41,962 nt of DNA from Phallusia fumigata. Its lineage: Eukaryota; Chordata; Ascidiacea; Phlebobranchia; Ascidiidae. The stretch lies in assembly GCA_008931825.1 (NCBI GenBank), contig QXVZ01006413.1:1-41962 (forward strand). Direction: 5' to 3'. Made by a program: the position numbers and the translations under genes. Below are positions 1 through 9,600 of this stretch, in pieces; the stretch's first letter is position 1; every line of letters begins with the position of its first letter. A model generated the notes under the pieces. It saw only the letters and a list, made by a program, of their open reading frames with translations, was not told the origin of the DNA and did not search any database.

Positions 1-499
1 ACAATGATCATATTGTTTAGTGGCAAGTTTTGTGCCAGAACGGATGAAGTCTTGTCATCGTTTAAAAGCACTGACATCGTTATATCTGAATCACACCAAA
101 AACCGCGCGATAACACATTCAAAACCGTGCACTTTACCCGATACCCAAGCAGAAACAAATTACATTTGTAACAGCGCAACTCTTGCACGTAAACTAAAAC
201 TCTCTCTATTTTTTGTCAGACATATGCTAGCCCAAAAAGTTGTTAAAAGCGACATGCTTTATTATTGAAACGTTTTGGCAATAACTTATCTAATATCTTA
301 TCATTTTTAAACAAAACCGATTTCAATATTTTTGTTCGGAGACTCCAGTAGTAAAGTAAGAATATCTAAATCAGCCTACAAAAATGCTTTAGCTGATTTC
401 CAATTTATAACTGCCAGTTCTTTCAAGAACGAGTTAGTATTGTTAATGTATTGCGCATACGAACATACCGTGCTTCGTACACGCTTTGGTAAACATAAA

Positions 500-1530
500 G
501 ATACGTCCACTACATATTAAGCCTTTAGGGCACAGAGCGTTGAAGTAACAGTGATTTTTCCACTTATTTGTTTGAGAAAAGCCTCGTCCTAGCTATATAC
601 GTGTTTCAATCGACTTCGGCAGACCTCCTGCAGCCAAATTACCATGCAAGATTCGTGGTTGGCCGCCCAATCGCACAGGTACGTGTAACATCACCAGACA
701 TTTGTTCACCGGTTTTCTCTTGAACGAAGTTGAATGCTGCTTCGATTGACGCATTCCAAACAGCCGATGCTCCGTACGCTCCAGCCGAAGACACAACATT
801 GACTTTAACCACAATACCAACATTAGAAAGTTGGATCAAAAAGGAATTTGCAAAGATACGTCATGGTGCAAAATTATTTCAAAATTTAGCTCCAAATACT
901 TCAATTATTGCTGTGATCGTTACAGTGTCTCAGCACCACTGTGTTTATGGTGTAAAAATATATGTGTCCTGGTCTCGCGTTTTCGGATTAACAAAAAACA
1001 AGTCTATATTGGTAGTAACATATTTCAGCCAAAATCTTACCTAAGTTGCATGATTTATTAGACAAGCTATTTTTCTATCGGATACCCGAATGTAATTTTG
1101 TCGGTTTTGGATAACCCAAGAGTAACGTTGCATAAGCGTTTTTACGTTTTTACACATTCTTAGAAAGTTCGGATATCCTTTCATTCCAAGAACGAAACTG
1201 AATGTCTCATAAAACCACTCTGTTAATTTGCAGTGATAGAAGTAACGATTAGTTTCCTGGAAATCTTAATTAAACCATTTTTCGACCGCCTTTGCTTGCA
1301 CGTTTATTATCTTGTTTACCCGTTTTCTAAAATACAAATATCTGCAAATAAATATCTGTTTTCGGATGGTAAAAGTTATTGATATTCAGACCAGCCACAA
1401 TTCCAGGTACACAAAATGTAGAGCAGAAACCCCAGTTGGACCAGCCGCCCCAGATAGCATAAGGGTTGTTCGCACAAAGTTGCGATTCTAAGTCGTTGTA
1501 AGTGAGTGTTTGCGACCTAGAACGGAACAC
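500..1530 (-). pseudogene. Decayed tandem partial copy of TSR-gene exons 26-28
   Basis: Three pieces align in order with the functional exons. Positions 643-803 resemble exon 28: the end TRTCAIGRPTTNLAW matches TRNCPAGQPVTNLAW, but the upstream cysteines are lost and the acceptor AG is displaced. Positions 1041-1057 are only the first bases of exon 27; the rest is deleted. Positions about 1395-1515 resemble exon 26 with two internal TSRs deleted: it reads NPYAIWGGWSNWGFCSTFC, with Cys to Tyr and other changes, and the donor is lost. The intron and flank sequence between the pieces also aligns. It lies downstream of the gene on its strand, so it is a dead 3'-end duplication. The homologous flank extends left to about 330. 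Confidence 0.8.
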
Positions 1531-1976
1531 CTAAGGTTTGGTAAACATTACGCCAATTCAGGTAAGCTGATTCCCGAAGTTTCTACCTGACAGTTCTTTC
1601 ATAGACGAGTTATCACTGTTAATGCAGTAATATTTTATTCGTGCTCACTAATAACAAAAGGGTAAAAATGCAAAAAAAAGTAAAAACTATAAGCACACAG
1701 ATATAAGCACCGACGAACGAGCAAACGCAGGCAAGCAAAGGCAATCAAAGGTTTCAAGAGAATGTTTTCAGTGAAAAACATACTTTGGCAGTAACAAGGT
1801 CATTTTTTGTTTTAGATCACTATTATTTTTCTGTAGATGTTATGCAATTTCCGAATATTTCAAAAATGTGAAAGTTAAATCGCAAATAACAAAAAAGCAC
1901 AAAAACATGCGGTTTAGTAAAGCTCTTTATGATACACAGCGCAGTGCGTCGGGTTGGGTCGGGTTAATGTCGACAT

Positions 1977-2519
1977 TTACTGGCCATCCAAGATAATCTC
2001 AACCGAGCGGCGACGACGTCTGTTTTCTCGCTGGAGATCAGCTTCCTTGAACAGAGCTGGGTAGTTGGTGCTGTAATAAAAAGTCATTTTGTTAGTGTTT
2101 ACCAACGACTATACGTACACTACATATAAGAGCCTTTAGAGCACATATCGCTGAAATTACAGTGTTTTTTTCCACTTATTAGTTTTAAAAATAGTCGATA
2201 CCAGCTATAAGTGTTCATCCAAATTGTATTTTACTTTTGTAGGCTTACAAAGAGACGGGTTTAAAATATTCCGAGTTTAAAAGCAAAGTTTTTTAACATA
2301 CATTTCAATAGAACTTTCTGCGGCCAAATTAACATGAAAATATTTTTTTCTATTTTGATGTACTTACCATGCAAGATTAGTGACTGGCTGCCCAGCCGGA
2401 CAGTTACGTGTAACATTCATCCATACATTTGTACACGTGTTTCCTCTCAAACGAAGTTGAATGCTGCGTTGATTAACGCGGTCTGAACAGCAGACACTCC
2501 ATCCGCTCCAGTCGAAGGA
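1977..2519 (-). CDS. Second assembled (allelic) copy of the last two TSR-gene exons
   Basis: Terminal exon 1977-2070 and most of exon 28 (about 2374-2519, cut by the N at 2520) match 3531-3624 and 3922-4073 almost base for base. The left contig stops inside exon 28 and the right contig restarts upstream of the same region. I therefore read this as the other haplotype of the same exons rather than a second gene. Translation is intact as far as it goes. Confidence 0.8.
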
Positions 2520-2520
2520 N

Positions 2521-3090
2521 GCCAAAATCTTACCTAAGTTGCATGATTTATTAGACAAGCTATTTTTCTATCCGATACCCGAATGTAATTTTGTCGGTTT
2601 TGGATAACCCAAGAGTAACGTTGCATAAGCGTTTTTACGTTTTTACACATTCTTAGAAAGTTCGGATATCCTTTCATTCCAAGAACGAAACTGAATGTCT
2701 CATAAAACCACTCTGTTAATTTGCAGTGATAGAAGTAACGATTAGTTTCCTGGAAATCTTAATGAAACCATTTTTCGAACGCCTTTGCTTGCATGTATTT
2801 TTATGGGAAACGCGCTGAGGAAGCAGTAAAAGTTGAAAATGCGTAATTTTTTTTGCGTTTATTATCTTATTTACCCGTTTTCTAAAATACAAATATCTGC
2901 AAATACATATCTGTTTCCGGATAGTAAAAGTTATTGATATTCAGACCAGCGACAATTCCAGGTACACAAAATGTAAAGCAGAAACCCCAGTTGGACCAGC
3001 CGCCCCAGATAGCATAAGGTTGTTTGCACAAAGTTGCGATTCTAAGTCGTTGTAAGTGTGTGTTTGCGACCTAGAACGGAACACCTAAGG
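2521..3090 (-). pseudogene. Same decayed TSR exons on the overlapping contig (other allele)
   Basis: The exon-27 stub (about 2534-2550) and the exon-26-like piece (about 2949-3070) repeat those at 1041-1057 and 1395-1515. Compared with the left-contig copy there is a 1-base deletion (GCATAAGGTTG against GCATAAGGGTTG), which shifts the frame. That supports loss of coding constraint. This allele keeps about 62 bp, near 2790-2852, that are missing around 1300 in the other. Confidence 0.75.
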
Positions 3091-3187
3091 TTTGGTAAAC
3101 ATTACGCCCATTCAGGTAAGCTGATTCCCGAAGTTGCTACCTGACAGTTCTTTCATAGACGAGTTATCACTGTTAATGCAGTAACAT

Positions 3188-3193
3188 TTTATT
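3188..3193 (-). terminator. Possible polyadenylation signal of the TSR gene
   Basis: AATAAA on the minus strand lies about 340 bases past the stop codon at 3531. It is the first exact hexamer I see downstream. The matching site on the other allele is 1634-1639. Confidence 0.35.
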
Positions 3194-3530
3194 CGTGCTC
3201 ACTAATAACAAAAGGGTAAAAATGCAAAAAAAAGTAAAAACTATAAGCACACAGATATAAGCACCGACGAACGAGCAAACGCAGGCAAGCAAAGGCAATC
3301 AAAGGTTTCAAGAGAATGTTTTCAGTGAAAAACATACTTTGGCAGTAACAAGGTCATTTTTTGTTTTAGATCACTATTATTTTTCTGTAGATGTTATGCA
3401 ATTTCCGAATATTTCAAAAATGTGAAAGTTAAATCGCAAATAACAAAAAAGCACAAAAACATGCGGTTTAGTAAAGCTTTTTATGATACACAGCGCAGTG
3501 CGTCGGGTTGGGTCGGGTTAATGTCGACAT

Positions 3531-3624
3531 TTACTGGCCATCCAAGATAATCTCAACCGAGCGGCGACGACGTCTGTTTTCTCGCTGGAGATCAGCTTCC
3601 TTGAACAGAGCTGGGTAGTTGGTG
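3531..3624 (-). other. Terminal coding exon of the TSR gene with polybasic C-terminal motif
   Basis: The exon joins exon 28 in phase 2 (TG|C gives Cys) and encodes 31 residues ending in a stop at 3531-3533. It contains ENRRRRRSVE, followed by IILDGQ and the stop. RRRR-S is a good furin-type proprotein-convertase site, which would release a nine-residue acidic/hydrophobic tail. The same exon occurs at 1977-2070 on the left contig, which is the other allele of the same locus. Cleavage is inferred. Confidence 0.8.
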
Positions 3625-6600
3625 CTGTAATAAAAAGTCATTTTGTTAGTGTTTACCAACGACTATACGTACACTACATATAAGAGCCTTTAGAGCACAT
3701 ATCGCTGAAATTACAGTGTTTTTTTCCACTTATTAGTTTTAAAAATAGTCGATACCAGCTATAAGTGTTCATCCAAATTGTATTTTACTTTTGTAGGCTT
3801 ACAAAGAGACGGGTTTAAAATATTCCGAGTTTAAAAGCAAAGTTTTTTAACATACATTTCAATAGAATTTTCTGCGGCCAAATTAACATGAAAATATTTT
3901 TTTCTATTTTGATGTACTTACCATGCAAGATTAGTGACTGGCTGCCCAGCCGGACAGTTACGTGTAACATTCATCCATACATTTGTACACGTGTTTCCTC
4001 TCAAACGAAGTTGAATGCTGCGTTGATTAACGCGGTCTGAACAGCAGACACTCCATCCGCTCCAGTCGAAGGAGCAACATTGACCTAGACAACAATACCA
4101 ACATTACGGAATTGGATCGAAAAGGAATTTACAAAGTTACATTATACGGCAAAATTACTTCAAAATTAAGTTTCAAATGCTTCAAAATATCGCTATGATC
4201 ATTAAAGTGTGTCAGCACCATTGTGTTTAAGGTGTAAAAATAAATGTGTCTTGGTCGTTTTCGGCTAAAACTGCAGAAAAATGCCGGTTTATTGGTAGTA
4301 ACATATTTCAGCCAAAATCTTACCCAAGTTGCATGATTTAGTTTGATTACTACCGGCGTAATCAGTAAAGCAGAGATCTTCTCCTGGATTACCTCCCATG
4401 CAAAATCGACTTCTCAGCTGAAGAATTCGAAAAAATATTTGTTTTGTGTAAAAACGATTAAGTTTTACCTACAAAATTGACGTGACTGTAGTTAACAGCG
4501 CACATCCCATAACATATACAATATATCAGGCTGGACCATAAAACAAAATCTCTGCGCATTTTCAAAGCTATGAAATATATATTTGTAACTACCTTAGTTC
4601 CAAATAGGGTTGGAGTATCCGCATAGCGGTTATCCGTTTAACCGATTAAACAAGCTTTTTTCTATCCGATACCCGAGTGTAATTTTGTCGGTTTGACCGG
4701 ATAACAAAGAGTTGCGTTGCTTTGTGAAAGTTGAAAATGCACGATTTTTTATTACCTGGTTTAACGGTTAGCTAAAATACAAATATCTGCAAAATCCGTT
4801 TTCGGATACTAAAAGTTATATATATTCGGACTAACCATAACTCCAGGTCCACAAGATGTAGAGCAGGCGCCCCAGTTGGACCAGCCACCCCAGATAGCAC
4901 AAGGGTTGGTCGCACAAAGTCGCGATTCCATGTCGGTTGCACCATTACACGTATGACGCCGGAGTCTCTGCTGGTTTCCGCTTCCACACGTTTTACTGCA
5001 TCGAGACCACGCGCCCCATTCGCCCCACTGACCGGGGTTAACATTACATGGCGCTGATTCTTGCTGGTCTCGTTCACCGCAAGTGTGCGATCGTCTTCTA
5101 AACACGAACCCACCGCCGCAAGTAACTGGACAACTGCTCCACGAGGTCCAAGAGTTCCAGTTTCCTGGGTCAGTATTGCAGTCAATGGTTTGGAACTCGG
5201 TTGGAAGATTGCAAGTGTGTGTTCGTGACCTAGAACGGAACACTTGAAGTAAAACTGGACAAAAAAGGTAAAGCGCACTACAAAATGTTATCTAAATAAT
5301 TGCTCAGCATGCTTAGCCGCATATCAGTTTCATTGTGAAAATGCCATTGGCCTTTTTTCCGGTTTGAAGCAAATACAAAGCAAAGCAAGAAAGAACGTAC
5401 AGTTTACACGGTTAAATACCTGGTTTGGGATCCTCCCTTGCAAGTCTGTGAACAGGGTCCGAATCTTGACCATTGGCTCCACTCTCCATCGCCGCGATTG
5501 CAATCCTGTGTTTCGAAGAATCGTCCTAGGCATCCAGATGAGCCTGGAAGGCCTGCCTGACATTCACGGCGACGGCTTTGCTCGCCGGCACCACATGACT
5601 TTGAGCAGAAACTCCACTCCGTCCAGCCGGACCAATACGGGCACACATTGGTATTGCAGGTCTATAAGCAAATAGCATATTTAGCAAAGTTTGAAGAACA
5701 AAAAACATGAAATTGTTTGGTGAGTTTACCCCAACGTCTAAATCATCCGGAAGGCCGCATGTGTGAGTTCTTGATCGTGTTCGGAATCCACCGCCGCATG
5801 TAGCACTGCACGCCTCCCAACTTCCCCAGTTGGTGTAAACTCCCTGGAATGTGTTGCACACTCCCACTTCCAGTTCTGGTTCCAAGCCACATGTGTGTGT
5901 CCTTTGCTGTAAAAATGTTTTCATTCAATCAGATTTTCGTGTTTTAATTCGCCTTAAATTTTGAGATTTTCGTACATCCCAGTAACTTTTTTTAAACTTA
6001 CTCTGGTGTATTCTCCGCCTCCACATGAACGACTGCAGACGGACCATGATCCCCAGTTAGTCCAAGTTCCATTACCAGTGTTGCACGCCTGTGTGAACAC
6101 ATCGACATCACGAGTGCAACTGTGAATGCGTCTTCTTGTTCGGAATCCGCCGGCACAAGTTTGTGAGCAAACAGTCCAGAGTGACCAAGCTCCGTACGCA
6201 CCTAATAATAAATACAGACCATTAGTTACAAATTGCGAGGTCAGTAAACAGCTTGAAGTTCGAAGGTGTTGTACCTAGGAAGGTGTTGCAACCATCAACC
6301 TGGCTTTCTGGGGCCAAGCCACATGTGTGTGTTCTGGTGCGGTTCCTAAATCCACCACCACATGATGCGCTACACAGAGACCAGCTACTCCATTGAACCC
6401 AGCCCCCGACTCCGGCAGAGCACGACTGCGACTCACTAGCAGGTCCAATGCAACCAGGTTGTCCAACTGTACCCAAGATGCATTCCCGCTGACGATTTTG
6501 TACTCCTGTGAAACGTTAAGACTTAAGTAAAATATATTCATAATTTTTCACAGTAAAAAATGTGGCGTCTGTCAGCTTCACTGTTAATTGGGGGTTTATT

Positions 6601-9600
6601 GCATTAGGAACAAAGCAGGTTCACTTTCTTCCATTGACATACATGTCCGTACCAACAACAAAACTACTAATGTTAAGATTTACCTTCAAAGCAAGTCTGT
6701 GTGCAACGGGACCATCTGGACCATCCAGACCAGTATGGACAACGATTGGTAGCGCACACGCGTGTCTGGTCAGGAATAGCCTGACAAGTGTTCGTTCTGG
6801 ACCTGGTCTGAGTTCCACGTCCGCAAGTCTTCGAGCATGCGCTCCATTGACTCCATTCTGTTGTCAAGCCATCTAAAAAACATATCACAATCAGATTTCG
6901 ATTGTTATTCAACCTAAATAGGTGACACATTTGAGGGATATTTTTTTCGTGGCACAACTTTAAAGATAGGCTGCTACTTACTTCCTGCATTGCACACCCG
7001 GAGCTGTGTATCGACTGGAACGTCAAGCGAGCATCGACTGTAACGGACGCGGCGCTGTTGTCCGTTGTAACAAGTTGCTGAGCAGCTGCTCCATTGTTGC
7101 CACGGTTGAATTGTGCAGCAGATCTTTGTTCCACATTGGCGGCTCTACACATTACGTTACGAGTTAGCAGCGGTTATATTTGTTAAACGAAAGAACTGTG
7201 ATTTGTTAGTCAGCAAATGCTCGCTACCTCTGTCGCTTCAGGTAGTCCGCAGAATCCTTGGCGTGTTCTTTTTTGCTCTCCTCCGTCACAAGTAGCAGAA
7301 CAAGCTCCCCATAGGGACCATTGACCAGCAAATGGCTCTCGGCCACAGGAGCCACTTTCTCGGTCTGGTTGTGGTTGACATGAGTGGAAGCGCACGCGAG
7401 ATCTGGTGCCTGTATTTAAGACACGTTTCTAACACCCAATTATAAGCTAGGTTCGACTGCGCAACATTAATAGACGATAATGTACAATGATTTAATATGA
7501 TAAGTATTTTACTTGACAAAAACGTACCGCCGGCACACAACTGTGAGCATTGTCCCCATGAACGCCATGATCCGTAGGATCCACCACCACCGCAGACCTC
7601 AACCTGTTCGTTTGGCGACTGGAAGCACTGATGTAATTGGACTCGTCTCTGTAAATTAACGGAAGCGTTACCCAAAGTTGCACAACTCTTACAAACAACA
7701 ACGATGTTATCTTCTTACCCTTGATCCTGTGCAAGTTGAAGAGCATTCACTCCATTGTCCGAAAGGAAGGTAAGTTCCTGGGCCTCCACACTCTTCAGTC
7801 TCTTCCTTGTCGGGCATATTGCAGGTATGGCGAGCGACACGTGTACGAACGCCACCCGGGCAAGTTCTGGAACACGGTGACCAAGATTCTGGTTCCAAGT
7901 AGACACCAGGAAAAGTGTTACATGCCCTGGAAAACATGGCCCACGTTTAATTACATAACGACACCAAACGACTCACATTTCATGTTGATAATTTCAAATC
8001 TGCCGATTGGCTTTTAATGTTGCTTAAAAATCCTACAACAAAACACAATTTTTAATACTGTTCAACTTACTGTGTTTCTCTTTCCACATTGCGGGAGCTG
8101 CAGATCTGTGTTCGTGATCGTACTTGGATTCCACCACCGCAGGATTTGCTGCATTGTCCCCATTCTGACCATTGTGAGTATCCTTGATCCTGTCCACAGA
8201 ACTGAGATTGTCTTTGTGTCCCGTCACTGCAGGTAAAACCACGCTTTCGGCTGCGAATTCCCCCCGGGCAAACTTGGTTGCAGGCACCCCAGTTCTCCCA
8301 TTGCATCCATTCACCGGAGCTTACTCGACAATTCTGTGAATGCATAATCTTGTTAAACAACGTCTTCAAATAAACATTTTTACGCAATAAAAAACGAGAG
8401 CAAGGTATTGAAAGTTGGTCAACAGCTTATTGAAAAAACAAGTGTGTGCAAAAATCTGTGTAATGTTTAAGTATGTTTGTTTAAAAACTTACACGTTGTT
8501 GTGTCCTTTCAGGAATATCTGGGCAATTGCTGACTTGAGAGCGAACACTGACGCCGGTGTTGCAAGATTGTGAGCAGGCTGACCACTGGCTCCATGGACC
8601 ATAGTTGCAGCAGATTCGTTCGTTGCAGGGTTCGGTAACACGTTCAGTTGGGCTCACGCCGACTGGCAAAGCGGATGCTTAAATGGAAAGTAGAAATTAT
8701 TGTAATGTAATTAAGGCTAGGACGTTAAAGAAATGCAAAACTTACGACAAGAGTGGACTCTAGATCGGTATCGGTTGCCTTCTCCACATGAACGGCTGCA
8801 AGCAGTCCAAGACGAGTATTCACCCCACCGTCCTTCACTTCCGCAAGTTTGGTTCTGGATCTGAACAACGTTCGTAATTTTAGGGCTATTAACCTCTGCT
8901 TGGGTGACAAACGTAATAGCTTACCTTGACTTCGTTGTTGCAGTTGTGTACCTGTCTGCGAATTTTGATTCCACCAGAACATGTCTGAGAGCAAACACTC
9001 CATTGTGACCATTCCTCGTAATATCCTTGAAAAAACCGCAGTTTAGATTTATAGCACATCATCACTCCCCAAATTAGTGCAACCGAATTGGGTTTCTGTC
9101 AGATATAAACTAAAGTACCTCCTTGTCCGCATTGTTGATTGTCGCGTTGCACGGGTTGGTTACAAGAATGGAAGCGATTTCTTTGTCTCATACCGGAGCA
9201 GGTGCTACTACATGAACCCCAAGAGTTCCATTCTCCATAATCGCCCGCAATTCCGCAAGTTTCGGTGGAACTCTCCACAGCCCCTGTGCAAGTATGTCGA
9301 CGTGTTCGACTCATGGTTCCTCCTGGACAGCTCGTGCTGCACGCGGAGAAGCCAGACCTGGAAGTAAGAGCAAATCGTAAATGGTTGATGCATTTTCCAC
9401 GCAAAGTATTAATTTCAAGTTATTGTACCATTGAGACCAGGTTCCTTCAATACCGCATCCCCTACTTTCGGTTTCAGTTGCTTTGCAAGAGTGACTTCTC
9501 TGTCGGGTTTGGGTGCCACCGGGACAAGATGAGCTGCAGTCGCTCCATGGGGACCATTCTCCGTAGTTTCCTGGGCCTGTTTAAATGTAGCAAGCTTGTT

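Larger units (their letters stand above)
1028..4073. repeat. Duplicated contig ends around N2520 (1028-2519 and 2521-4073)
   Basis: The 1,492 bases before the N match the 1,553 bases after it, apart from scattered substitutions and one indel of about 62 bp. The left copy ends exactly at the N and the right copy begins exactly at the N. This is the geometry of two overlapping contigs that were not merged, most likely two haplotypes. Confidence 0.85.

Noticed and set aside
7715-8314. Long open frames in alternative phases over the TSR exons (also 4772-5278, 5998-6201, 6673-7152)
   Set aside because: They are shadows of TSR exons. The chosen frame alone gives the WxxW/CxxxC modules and consistent splice phases.
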